Shown here piece by piece: positions 29,036-38,178 of a DNA stretch of 64,000 nucleotides. The stretch covers positions 1-64,000 of the forward strand of contig JAIPIU010000004.1 of assembly GCA_021734475.1 (NCBI GenBank), given 5' to 3'. Position 1 is the stretch's first letter. Each line of letters starts with the position of its first letter. The notes beneath the pieces were generated by a model. That model did not search any database. It was not told where the DNA came from and saw nothing but the letters and a program-made list of their open reading frames with translations. The translations under genes were made by a program, and so were the position numbers. The DNA comes from Candidatus Altimarinota bacterium (GTDB taxonomy: Bacteria; Patescibacteriota; Gracilibacteria; Absconditabacterales; Absconditicoccaceae).

Positions 29036-30511
29036 ATGAATACTTTCGATACCCAATCATACAAAGCTAAAATGAAGGAATTTCCAGAAATTAGCTATCA
29101 AGAATATCAAGAAATTACTGATTTGGAAATCAGGAGAGATATTGCTAAAAAAAATAAAATCATACAAACCGATGCCTACAACAGAACTATGGAATTTTTG
29201 AAATGAAAAAGATGAGAGTTGATAGAGACTTTAACGTTGGCATTTAGAAGATCTCCAAACAAAAGCTACAATGTAGTAGATGGTATCAGAAGTACTCTAA
29301 AAGATATTTTGTGAGTAAAAATCACACAATCAGAACTCGATTTCGCTAAAGCATATTACGCAGATCAAAAATCTAAGTGAGCAAATGGATATTTCAATGC
29401 AGATATGCGACAAGAAGTAATAGATAATGGATGATATCTACCATTGAAAATAATGGCTGTAGAAGATGGTACTGTAGTAAAAATCAAAGAACCAGTAATG
29501 ACTGTGACATGACCAGGAGAATTGGCTGCAATATATGAACCGATTTTTATTAGAGCTTTTTTCAAAAGCGTGGTAGCTACAGATGCGCACGAAATAGATA
29601 AAATTATAGGTGAAGGTAGAATAGCAGAATTTGGTAAAAGAGCTGCCCCAAATGAAGATTTTCATCTAGATGCAGTAGAAGCAAATATTGTAGGTGGTGG
29701 ATTGAAAATTACTTCTAATGATACAGCTGCTCTAGTATATCCTCAGACGCTCAGTGGATGAACTACTGCTCATAGATATTTTGCATGCTACCCTAGCGAA
29801 GATGAAGCATTTTTGAATGCTATAGAAAAATGTGATAAAATTTCTCTATTGGTAGATCTAATAGATTCATACAAATGAATAGACAAAATAGTTGCTTTGA
29901 AAAAGAAATATAGAAATTCATGAAAAATTATAGGAATGAGATTGGATAGTTGAGATCTAGCTGATCAGGCAGTATATGCTTTGAAAAAATTAAAAGAAAA
30001 TTGAATGCTAGATCCGACACTAGATAAAATCGTAGTAGCAGATATATCAAGTATAGATGATATTAGAAGAGTAGAAAATGCAGTCAGAGAAGCTGGATTT
30101 GATCCAAAAGATTTTATTCAATACTGACTTGGATGATTATTGGTAGCTAGAAACAAGACTAGAGATGCTCTATCTGCAGCATACAAATTAACAAACATAG
30201 AAAGCTGAGCAACATGAAAATTGAGTAATGATATAGACAAAGAACCTATTCCATGAGTTTTGAATATCGAAATCAGAGATGATGCAAGATATGTAGTACA
30301 AGAAGATGAAGAAATAAAATGAGAAAGATTATTGAAAACAGTGTACGAAAACTGAAAACTAAACTATGATGATAATGATATACAAGCAGTGAGTAATGCA
30401 AGAGCAAGACTAATGAATACCTTAGCATTTGCAAATATGAAAACTAAAGAATCTGATGAAACCCAAAGAATTCATGCAGAACTAAGAGATAGATTTTTAA
30501 ATAAAATGTAG
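29036..30511 (+). CDS. pncB: Nicotinate phosphoribosyltransferase
   Basis: 491 residues. Converts nicotinate + PRPP + ATP to nicotinate mononucleotide. Features: SYQEYQEITDLEIRRDIAK at the N-terminus, VMTVTGPGELAAIYEPIFIRAFF, EFGKRAAPNEDFHLDAVEANIVGG, IVADISSIDDIRRVENAVREAG with IQYGLGGLLVARNKTRDALSAAYK near the C-terminus (phosphate-binding and product-binding segments of the NAPRT family). Many of the Gly are TGA. The substrate comes from PncA upstream; PRPP can come from Prs encoded at 51.7 kb. Confidence 0.88.
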
Positions 30512-30591
30512 AGAACTGTCATTCCCGTAAAAACGGGAATCCATAAATATAGATACCCAATCAAGCTGAGTATGACAAATTTATATTATAC

Positions 30592-30619
30592 TTGACATTA
30601 TATTTCAAATATTTATAAA
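30592..30619 (+). promoter_or_regulatory. TTGACA-N16-TATAAA promoter, cassette 1
   Basis: TTGACA 30592-30597, 16 bases, TATAAA 30614-30619; first of four tandem promoter-gene-terminator units. Confidence 0.65.
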
Positions 30620-30643
30620 ATATAAAACAAAATATAAAAAGTC

Positions 30644-31081
30644 ATGAAAAGATATTTTATTTGGACTGTATTTTTGTTTATTATTATCAGTGTAATTCTA
30701 TATCTCTTTGGGGTATGGGATTTGGAATACTGGAATATGAACAATATCAAAAAAATTGTTGCTATAAGTATTTTGGAGATAGCTGTTGCAATAGTTTCAT
30801 GGATTATACCGTATACTATTATGGATAATCAGTCTGTATCAAAAGTAGAACTTGTTGCTAAAGTAATCAGCAAAAAAGCTGATGATTCATGGAGATTTGT
30901 TGTATTTATGCCAACATTTAGAAATGAAACTTTATATTCTATTTTTGTATTAGCAGATAATAATAAAATCTACGAATGTACTTGTAATGAAATAGAATTT
31001 GAAGAGATAAAAGAAGGTGATAGCATTAGTTTTATTGAAGATACAAGAAAATCTGGATCTATCTATCATTATATCAAATGA
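30644..31081 (+). CDS. Small membrane protein, unknown; frame ends in TGA
   Basis: 145 residues. Two membrane helices at about 5-23 and 38-57 (KIVAISILEIAVAIVSWIIPY), then a soluble domain rich in strands (VELVAKVISKKADDSWRFVVFMPTF; IKEGDSISFIEDTR), reminiscent of small beta-barrel domains but unassigned. Its few glycines are GGN. The frame stops at TGA (31079-31081); reading UGA as Gly adds only GQII before TAA. It has its own promoter and terminator. Confidence 0.65.
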   Translation: MKRYFIWTVFLFIIISVILYLFGVWDLEYWNMNNIKKIVAISILEIAVAIVSWIIPYTIMDNQSVSKVELVAKVISKKADDSWRFVVFMPTFRNETLYSIFVLADNNKIYECTCNEIEFEEIKEGDSISFIEDTRKSGSIYHYIK

Positions 31082-31104
31082 CAGATAATCTAAAAAATTA
31101 ACTG

Positions 31105-31130
31105 CCTTGGGTTTTACTCAAGGTTTTTTT
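31105..31130 (+). terminator. Terminator, cassette 1
   Basis: CCTTGGGTTTTACTCAAGG followed by seven T; the identical 19 bases recur at 31728. Confidence 0.85.
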
Positions 31131-31147
31131 ATTAATTCTAGCTTCTA

Positions 31148-31175
31148 TTGACATTTATTATAAAATAATTATAAG
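31148..31175 (+). promoter_or_regulatory. TTGACA-N16-TATAAG promoter, cassette 2
   Basis: TTGACA 31148-31153, spacer TTTATTATAAAATAAT, TATAAG 31170-31175. Confidence 0.65.
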
Positions 31176-31196
31176 ATACAAAACAAAAATATAATT

Positions 31197-31709
31197 ATGA
31201 AAAACTTCGCACTTATTTTAATCATTTTTTTGAATGTAAGTATTGCTTCTAGTCAGAATTTATTCTGGTATGATATGGAAGCTTTGGTAAATGATAATAT
31301 TGAATTACTTCCCACAGTAAGATCTCTATCTATGAATGTTGCCTGCCCAAATAAGCCACTTATTCTGAGTGGTGATACTATGTATAAGGAATATAATTTA
31401 ATCGAAAGATTTGTTGTATTTGAACACAGTGGCTACAGATTTAGCATTTATTATCAATGGGAACCTAGTGCTATGCTATTGATAGACAATCCAGAAGCCT
31501 TGACTATCTATTATCGTCCAATTGGGACTGATGATCCAGATAATTTAAAAAAGATTTGCGATTATTATATCAATGGTAGTTGGGATGAATTTGATAATGG
31601 AATCTACATCTATCGACAATATATGTATGATGAGAGGTGGGAAGATCCAATAATTCAAAAAGAATATCATAAAATAGCTAAGATTGCTTTGGAATATTTC
31701 ACAAAGTAG
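31197..31709 (+). CDS. Exported protein of unknown function
   Basis: 170 residues with a signal peptide, MKNFALILIIFLNVSIASSQ, cleavage likely after SSQ. The mature part is aromatic-rich (FWYDMEALVNDN; YRFSIYYQWEPSAMLLIDN), with two Cys at about 50 and 121 that could form a disulfide. No family recognised. UGA-free, ends in TAG. Second unit of the cassette array. Confidence 0.65.
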   Translation: MKNFALILIIFLNVSIASSQNLFWYDMEALVNDNIELLPTVRSLSMNVACPNKPLILSGDTMYKEYNLIERFVVFEHSGYRFSIYYQWEPSAMLLIDNPEALTIYYRPIGTDDPDNLKKICDYYINGSWDEFDNGIYIYRQYMYDERWEDPIIQKEYHKIAKIALEYFTK

Positions 31710-31727
31710 TTTAGAAAAAAATTATTG

Positions 31728-31755
31728 CCTTGGGTTTTACTCAAGGTTTTTCTTT
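31728..31755 (+). terminator. Terminator, cassette 2
   Basis: CCTTGGGTTTTACTCAAGG stem-loop and T-rich tail, identical core to the terminator at 31105. Confidence 0.85.
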
Positions 31756-31758
31756 TAC

Positions 31759-31786
31759 TTGACATTTATTAGTAAATAACTATAAG
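31759..31786 (+). promoter_or_regulatory. TTGACA-N16-TATAAG promoter, cassette 3
   Basis: TTGACA 31759-31764, spacer TTTATTAGTAAATAAC, TATAAG 31781-31786; almost identical to the cassette 2 promoter. Confidence 0.65.
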
Positions 31787-31823
31787 ATAAAAACAGAATG
31801 ATTGTTATACAAAAACTTAAGAT

Positions 31824-31931
31824 ATGGAAAAATGGCGTGAATTTTGGACTTATACTGCCGCTATAGCTATTAATTTAGCTGTTATAGTGGCCGGAATTTT
31901 TGGGAGTATGTTTGTATTATCTTGGTTTTAA
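31824..31931 (+). CDS. 35-residue membrane peptide
   Basis: Starts at ATG 31824, ends in TAA. MEKWREFW is followed by one hydrophobic helix (AAIAINLAVIVAGIFGSMFVL). Both Gly are GGN. Small size makes it tentative, but the tight fit between its own promoter (31759) and terminator (31964) supports a real gene. Confidence 0.5.
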   Translation: MEKWREFWTYTAAIAINLAVIVAGIFGSMFVLSWF

Positions 31932-31963
31932 TAAATTTGTTAAAACAGGATTTGTACTGATAG

Positions 31964-31996
31964 AAGCGAACCTTTATTTGGGGTTTGCTTTTTTTA
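31964..31996 (+). terminator. Terminator, cassette 3
   Basis: AAGCGAACC / GGGTTTGCTT stem followed by T-run. Confidence 0.8.
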
Positions 31997-32006
31997 TTTA
32001 TTCATA

Positions 32007-32080
32007 TTGACATTTACTAGTAAAATAAATTTAAAATATTAATAAATACCTTAGGTTTTTCCTGGGTATTTTTTTATTTA
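32007..32080 (+). other. Promoter followed directly by a terminator (empty cassette)
   Basis: TTGACA (32007-32012) with spacer start TTTACTAGTAAA, a weak -10 near 32030, then AAATACCttAGG / CCTGGGTATTT and a T-run (32044-32076). There is no room for a gene, so it looks like a cassette that has lost its ORF or makes a very short RNA. Confidence 0.5.
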
Positions 32081-32109
32081 TTTTCTTATTGTAATTTTTA
32101 CATTTTCTC

Positions 32110-32137
32110 TTGATTTTTGTAAAAAAATCATTATATA
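32110..32137 (+). promoter_or_regulatory. NAD-regulon promoter 2 (nadE-nadK-nadM)
   Basis: TTGATT 32110-32115, 16 bases, TATATA 32132-32137, with the upstream ATTTTTACATTTTCTC shared with 27904. Confidence 0.6.
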
Positions 32138-32140
32138 TAA

Positions 32141-32295
32141 TTGCGAAGATGAAAAAGTATCAGTTTATTAGGAATTAGTTTATTGGAAATCAGCAAGACA
32201 AATTCCCAGTTCCAAATAAACCAATAAACGATTTATTTTTTTACAGACAACTTATTGTATTATATAAAATTATTTATAATCTAACTATTATAACA
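32141..32295 (+). promoter_or_regulatory. Leader of the nadE operon, related to the pncA leader
   Basis: GTTTATTaGGAATT ... TTTATTGGAA in the 5' arm opposes TTCCAAATAAACCAATAAAC in the 3' arm. The downstream CTTATTGTATTATATAAA (TTTACA-N17-TATAAA) also has a counterpart in the pncA leader. Confidence 0.45.
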
Positions 32296-33927
32296 ATGAA
32301 AATCTGAATAGCTCAAATCAATACAAAACTCTGAGATATAGAAAAAAATACTCTCAAAATTGAAGATACTATCAGAAAAATCTGAAATGAATCTGATGTG
32401 ATAGTTTTTCCAGAAATGAGTATCTCTGGTTACCCTCTCAATGATCTACTAGATGATGAAGATATGGTAAAAAAACAGAAGGAAGTGATTTATAAAATAA
32501 GAAATATAGTAAACGAAGTAAATGAAAATCTCAAAGTTATACTTGGATTTATAGACTATAATGAAGCCGAAGTATTGCCTTCATGAGAAATGAAAAAATA
32601 TAATGCAGCAGCCGTAATATGAAAAGATGTTCAGATTTATCATAAAAGATTATTACCAAATTATGATGTGTTTTTTGAACAAAGATATTTTGCTCCAGGA
32701 AAAGAATGATTGACATTCAAAATAGCACAAGATCTTAAATGAGCTATGACAATATGTGAAGATATACGAGATGATAATTATGAAGATAAGCCCATACAAG
32801 AATATAAAAATAAAGACGTAGATGTAATATTTAATATATCTAGCTCTCCATATGCTAATGAAAAAATAAAAAAAAGATTAAAACTACTTAGAAAACATGC
32901 AGAAAATATATGATCTCATATGGTATATGTCAATCAAGTATGAGGACAAGATGAACTCGTTTTTGATGGATGAAGTATGGTAGTTACTCCTGATGGATGC
33001 CTACAACATATTAGTAAAAGATTCCAAGAAGATATAAGTATAGTAGATACAGATAAAAAATGTCATGACCATAGCTATGAAGTAGTCAATGAAGACCAAT
33101 ACAGATATAGTAATATAATAGAAGCGATGAAATTATGATTAAAAGATTATTTGGAAAAGACTGGTATCAAAAATGTAGTAATATGAGTAAGTGGGGGTAT
33201 AGATTCAGCTTTGAGCTTGTATATTTTGAGTAAAGTATTAGATCCAGAAAATATACATGCGATCTATATGCCAACTAAATACAATAGTAATGAATCTCGA
33301 GAACTAAGTAAAAAATTAACAAAAAATTTGGGAGTAGAATTGAAAGTAGGAGAAATTCAGGATATAGTAAAAAGTTTTGAAAAATTTGGAGAAGAAAAAT
33401 TATGAAAAAAACCTGAATGAATCACACATGAAAATATCCAAGCACGTATCAGATGAATGATACTAATGAATATTGCAAACGATGTAAAATGAATGGTAAT
33501 AAACAATTCCAACAAAACAGAATTAGCTATGTGATATGGCACTCTCTATGGAGACTTAATAGGATGATTATCTTTGATATGAGATTTGAATAAAAAAGAA
33601 ATTTATGAAATGGCTAGATATATAAACGCACATAAACGTGAAGAAATAATACCAGCAGGAATTATAGATAGAAAAGCATCAGCTGAATTAGCAGAGGGAC
33701 AAGTAGATCCATTTGATTATGAAAAAGTTTCTGATGCCATTGAAGAATTACAGTTTGGAGCTAACGTAAAAGAAGTAGCTGAGAAATATAATTTGGATCT
33801 AGAAGAAGTAAAAGCTATGAGAAAAAGAATCAAGATAAATGAATTTAAAATCAGGCAAGCTCCTCCAGTAATTAAATTGAAGGAAAGGAGTGTAGGAATT
33901 GGAAGGTTGTATCCGATAGTGGAGTAA
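32296..33927 (+). CDS. nadE: Glutamine-dependent NAD+ synthetase
   Basis: 543 residues. The N-terminal nitrilase-fold glutaminase has Glu (VFPEMSISGYPLND), Lys (YHKRLLPNYDVFFEQRYF) and Cys (TICEDIRD). The C-terminal synthetase has the P-loop VIGVSGGIDSALSLYI and NKTELAMGYGTLYGDLIGGL. Several of these glycines are TGA. It amidates nicotinate adenine dinucleotide to NAD+ using glutamine, the last salvage step. First gene of the operon with nadK and the nadM pair. Confidence 0.96.
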
Positions 33928-33932
33928 GAATG

Positions 33933-34000
33933 TTACCCCTCTAACTCCCCTGAAACAGGGGAGAATTTAGAGCCCCTCTATTTTAGAGGGGTTGGGGAGT
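33933..34000. repeat. Palindromic repeat, family C
   Basis: CCCCTctaaCTCCCCTgaaACAGGGGAG and CCCCTCTattTTAGAGGGG arms in the nadE-nadK gap. Confidence 0.75.
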
Positions 34001-34041
34001 AAAAAAATAGACAAGAACTTTATTTCCTAACAAATATCATC

Positions 34042-34848
34042 ATGGAAAACAAAGAATTAATCTACTATCCAGTACTGGATACCTTTAGGGATAAAGCCCA
34101 AGAAATAGAAAAAAAAATAAAAGAATGATTATTAACTAATCTCAAAATCACTGATAATATAGATGAAGCCAATGCTATATTGGTCGGATGATGAGATGGA
34201 TTTATGCTGGATACTGTGAAAAAATATTATGATTTTGATAAATCTCCAGAAGATAATAAATTGTTTTTTGGAGTAAATTGTGGAACTTTATGATTTCTTT
34301 TGAATAATATACAGCTAGATGATATACCTAGTAATACCCAATGATTGGAGATAGTAAAAGCCAATCTAATGAAAGTAGAAATAATAAAAACTGATACAAG
34401 TATCGAAATCAAACATGCTATCAATGATGTAGTAGTAGGATGAAACATGTTGGACTATTTTAAATTTGATATAGATTCTAATCAAGTAAAAAAGAGATTT
34501 CATGGTTCTGGAGTAATAGTATCTACAGCTATGTGAAGTAGTGCATATTGGTTGAATAACGGATGACCACTGATGCCTGCTGGTAGTCAATTACGAGGTA
34601 TAAGTGGATTAGCAGCATTACCATTTGGATATACAATACTCAAACCAGAAAACGTAAATATAAAAATAAAATGAAGAACACCAGTGATGGTAGGAGTAGA
34701 TTGATATGGAGGTAAAGTTGATGATGTACAGGAATTGACTATAAGTCCTACTGAACATTATGCTAATATAATGTTTACAAACTGAACATCATTTGACACC
34801 AAGAGGATGTTATTGGCTGAAGAAAAATTATTGAGGGAAGACTTTTAA
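34042..34848 (+). CDS. nadK: NAD kinase
   Basis: 268 residues. NAILVGGGDGFML (GGDG motif, partly TGA-coded), FFGVNCGTLGFLLNN, the helix AMGSSAYWLNNGGPLMPAGSQ corresponding to the conserved TAYxxSAGGP block, and a C-terminal beta domain ending MVGVDGYGGKVDD. Phosphorylates NAD+ to NADP+. Encoded between nadE and the nadM pair. Confidence 0.93.
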
Positions 34849-34859
34849 TACTAAGCCTA

Positions 34860-34999
34860 GTCATTCCCGGACTTGTCCTTCGCGTAGTCGAAGGGTTAAG
34901 TTTTGGAAGAGGGAATCTACTATTATTTTTTATTCCGCTGAAGCGGAATTCGTTTCACTCAGATTCCGGCTGCAGTTACACAACATCGCCGGAATGACA
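34860..34999. repeat. Composite of family A repeats
   Basis: A variant GTCATTCCCGG half, an ATTCCGCtgaaGCGGAAT hairpin and a GATTCCGGCTGCA ... CGCCGGAATGAC half in series. Confidence 0.7.
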
Positions 35000-35010
35000 G
35001 GAAGGAAGAA

Positions 35011-35042
35011 GATTGCTTCGTCTTTACTCTCCTCGCAATGAC
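35011..35042. repeat. Palindromic repeat, family B half copy
   Basis: GATTGCTTCGTC ... CTCCTCGCAATGAC, matching the right half of the copies at 5469 and 12308. Confidence 0.75.
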
Positions 35043-35077
35043 AGTGGAAAAGAATTTTAAATTATAAATTAAAATAA

Positions 35078-36001
35078 ATGACAAAAGTCTGACTATTTAT
35101 TACTCGTTGTCAACCGGGCTTTCACGACTGACATATAGATAGTATCCGTGAAGCTTATGATGCATGAATAGAAAAAATAATTGTCTGAGTATGATCTGCT
35201 GACAAAGAATTTACCAAAGATAATCCATTCACTTACGATGAAAGAAAAAAGATGATAGAACTGTCTATCAAGGAATTTTTGCCAGCAAAAGACATTGAAA
35301 TTTATCCAATACCACATAGCAATGATAGCAAACAATGGAAAAATTATATATTAAAGAATCTTCCAGAATTTGATTATTTAATTAGTTCAAATCCTATGGT
35401 TTGGGAAGGATTTAAATGAGATAATAAAAAATTTTTTGCAACAAGTTTGACAACAAACACAAGAGCATCTATAATTAGAAATAAAATATCGATGTGAGAT
35501 TATCAATATTTATATAATGTATTAGCTACTAGTGTAGTAGAATATTTGAAGAATATAAAAGCATTCGAAAGACTCAAAGATATATTCAAAGATGAAAGAG
35601 TAACTCCAAATATAGTAACAGATGCTGTATTTTGTGATGAAAAATGAAAACTGGTTTTAATCCAAAGAACTAATGAACCCAAATGAATAGCCTTGCCATG
35701 AGGATTTGTAAACTATGGAGAAAGTACCGAAGAAGCTTGTATTAGAAAGGTTAAAGAAGAAACTTGAGCAGATATAAAAATAATAAGGTTAGTCTGAATA
35801 TATGACAATCTATCTAGAGATCCTCGCGATCATAATATTAGTGCGGTGTATCAAGTTGAGCTAACATGAAATGAAGTAGATCGGAATAGTTGAAATAAAA
35901 AAGTTTTGAAAGTAGATTTGAAAAAAATAGATGAAATAGAATTTGCTTTTATGGATCATAGGAAGATGATTAATGATGCATTTAGATATCATAATGACTA
36001 G
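35078..36001 (+). CDS. nadM: NadM-type NMN adenylyltransferase / Nudix fusion, paralogue 1
   Basis: 307 residues. N-terminal nucleotidyltransferase: GLFITRCQPGFHDGHIDSI keeps the (H/T)xGH motif as HDGH, with FTYDERKKMIELS and a weakly conserved second motif (TRASIIRNKI). C-terminal Nudix domain has GGFVNYGESTEEACIRKVKEETG, where the canonical RE is RK, so hydrolase activity is doubtful. NadM-Nudix fusions make (nicotinate) adenine dinucleotide and hydrolyse ADP-ribose. It is followed by a second copy with the complementary pattern of motif loss. Confidence 0.9.
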
Positions 36002-36008
36002 CTTTTTA

Positions 36009-36098
36009 GTCATTCCGGCGTTATTGACAAAGTCTGCAGCCGGAATCTTACTGATAATAATAGTAGATTCCGGTTGCAATGAATAACACCGGAATGAC
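36009..36098. repeat. Palindromic repeat, family A
   Basis: Full copy with both arm pairs, GTCATTCCGGCG ... CACCGGAATGAC, between the two nadM paralogues. Confidence 0.85.
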
Positions 36099-36134
36099 AG
36101 TGAGTAAGAATTTTAGTTACTAAGCAATGAAAAA

Positions 36135-37064
36135 ATGACACAAGAAAAAAAAACTTGATTATTTATTACTCGTGCTCAGCCATGACTACATGCTGGTCAA
36201 ATTGATGGAATCAGACAGGCTGTATCACAATGAATAAGTAAAATTGTTATCTGAGTCGGATCTGCTAACAAAGAATTCACTAGTGATAATCCCTTCACTT
36301 ATGATGAAAGAAAAAAAATGATAGAACTAAGTGCAGAAGAGCTTTTGCAGGATATAGAAGTTGAAATTTTACCAGTACCAGATATGTGAGATAATGAAAA
36401 ATGGAGAAATTATATTTTCAATAATGCTCCTGAATTTAAATATATCATAAGTGGTAATGCTTGGGTTCAAGAAGTTTTTAAAGATACAGACAAGAAAATC
36501 ATACCCTTGGAAATAAGAAAATTTGTAAAATGATCGACTATCAGATGAAATCTAACAACTAGAAATATTCCAGAATTGGAAAAAGTTTTGCCGAAATCAG
36601 TAGTGGATTATCTATGAGAAATTAGAGCATTTCAAAGACTTAGAGAAATATTTAATGCAGAGAGAAAAACTCCAAGCTTGGTTGTCGATATGGTTTTGAT
36701 AGATAATGATGGAAAAATAATTTTGATTGATAGAAAAAATTTTCCTCAATGAGCTGCTCTACCATGATGATTTAATGACTATGGAGAAAGATGAAAAGAT
36801 GCAGCAATCAGAGAAGTAAAAGAAGAAACTGGACTAATAGTAGAAATTGAAAAGGAGCTATGAGTGTGGGATGAACCCAATAGAGATCCTCGTGCTCACA
36901 ACGTTACTCGTGCATTTAAATGAAAAATTATTTGATGAGAATTGAAAGCTGCAGATGATGCAAAAGCCATAGTAAAAATAGATCCAGAAAAATTAGATGA
37001 TGTAAAATTTGCATTTCCTGATCATAAAGAAATGATTTTGGAAGCATTAAAAAAAACTAGTTAA
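36135..37064 (+). CDS. nadM: NadM-type NMN adenylyltransferase / Nudix fusion, paralogue 2
   Basis: 309 residues. N-terminal GLFITRAQPGLHAGQIDGI has HAGQ in place of HxGH, so nucleotidyl transfer may be impaired, while the second motif KGSTIRGNL is canonical. The C-terminal Nudix box GGFNDYGERGKDAAIREVKEETG is intact, predicting an active ADP-ribose-type pyrophosphatase. It clearly arose by tandem duplication with the preceding gene, the two being separated by a family A palindrome. Its last codons overlap the terminator of the convergent radical SAM gene. Confidence 0.9.
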
Positions 37065-37078
37065 GAAAACTTAACTAG
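37050..37078 (-). terminator. Rho-independent terminator of the radical SAM gene
   Basis: On the minus strand ACTAGTTAAG tttt CTTAACTAGT followed by seven T; overlaps the last codons of nadM paralogue 2. Confidence 0.8.
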
Positions 37079-37099
37079 TTATAAATTGATTTTTACATA

Positions 37100-38026
37100 T
37101 TAAAATAATCTAGATCCAGCGTCATCCCATTTACTATACAAATGGCAATCGGGACGCAAGATAAGATATTTCATAACATCATTATCTTCTGCTGTACTCA
37201 TACAATCCTCATCTACAACACATGACATTCCGTGAACGCTGTAACGATAAGCACCAAATGGAAGTCGTTCTAATTTTTTTCCATGTTTGATAATGTATTC
37301 ATTGATCTTTTTAATTACGTCAGGATTTGCACGATGATCTTTTATCCATTGAGAAATTTCTTTCTCTTTTGAACTTTGAAACTCCACTGGAGTATCTGAA
37401 TCGTATAAAACCCTGAATGTGATTTGATTTGCACCAAGTTCTTTTGCCCTATTAAATATATCAACAGGATCAATATCATTGTAATAATCAACCATATTGA
37501 GTGAAAGACGGAGCGTGAAATCATATTTTCTGATTTCAGAACAAGTTTTGTCGATATCAACTACTGCTTTTGGCGATTTAGGCCGTGAATAAGCTTTGTT
37601 TAATTCTGAATCAAAGATATTAAACAAGCTCAATGAAATTGTTTTTACACGAATCATGTTTCTAAGCCAACGAAGATTAATACTACCCCCATTTTCTGCT
37701 GATTTCTTTAATAGAAACACTCCTGATGTCTGGAGCTCAATCCACCTAAATGGCTTATCAAGAGTTTTATTTAACTCTGTAATCATGCGAAGATAATAGA
37801 TATTCATAAGAGGTTCTCCATCGCCAGTAAGCATCATAACATTACAACCATTGTCACGAGCAAAGCTGAGAGCATCATGAAAGTCATCACGATAAAGATC
37901 TTCAAATTGATAATTTTTCTCTATCTGATTACTATAATTATCATCAGCATGTAGTTGAGATACACAACAAGCACAACTATTTGGACAGCCACCTGGTACT
38001 ACAATACTTAAACTTTGAATTTTCAT
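37100..38026 (-). CDS. Radical SAM protein (UGA-free)
   Basis: 308 residues. The [4Fe-4S]-binding motif is CPNSCACC (CxxxCxxC) at about residue 14, followed by MMLTGDGEPLMN (the GGE-like SAM motif) and FRWIELQTSGVFLL. The C-terminus has further Cys (GMSCVVDEDCM; LRPDCHLYS) that could hold an auxiliary cluster. The substrate is unknown. Glycines are all GGN, in contrast to flanking genes. It has its own TTGACA-N16-TATAAA promoter and its own terminator. Confidence 0.85.
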   Translation of the reverse strand: MKIQSLSIVVPGGCPNSCACCVSQLHADDNYSNQIEKNYQFEDLYRDDFHDALSFARDNGCNVMMLTGDGEPLMNIYYLRMITELNKTLDKPFRWIELQTSGVFLLKKSAENGGSINLRWLRNMIRVKTISLSLFNIFDSELNKAYSRPKSPKAVVDIDKTCSEIRKYDFTLRLSLNMVDYYNDIDPVDIFNRAKELGANQITFRVLYDSDTPVEFQSSKEKEISQWIKDHRANPDVIKKINEYIIKHGKKLERLPFGAYRYSVHGMSCVVDEDCMSTAEDNDVMKYLILRPDCHLYSKWDDAGSRLF

Positions 38027-38051
38027 AATATTTTTGTTTTTTGTTTTTTAT

Positions 38052-38079
38052 TTTATAATTATTTACTAGTAAATGTCAA
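38052..38079 (-). promoter_or_regulatory. TTGACA-N16-TATAAA promoter of the radical SAM gene
   Basis: Minus strand TTGACA (38079-38074), spacer containing the palindrome ATTTACTAGTAAAT, TATAAA (38057-38052). The spacer palindrome could be an operator. Confidence 0.7.
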
Positions 38080-38090
38080 GTATAATAAAA

Positions 38091-38112
38091 AACCCAGCTA
38101 GATGCTAGGTTT
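38091..38112 (-). terminator. Terminator downstream of RNase J
   Basis: Minus strand AACCTAGC atc TAGCTGGGTT then TTTTT. Confidence 0.7.
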
Positions 38113-38129
38113 TGATATCTATTATATAA

Positions 38130-38164
38130 GATTCCGGCCATAAAAATAATCTCGCCGGAATGAC
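38130..38164. repeat. Palindromic repeat, family A half copy
   Basis: GATTCCGGCCAT ... CTCGCCGGAATGAC. Confidence 0.8.
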
Positions 38165-38178
38165 TAGCTTATATATAT

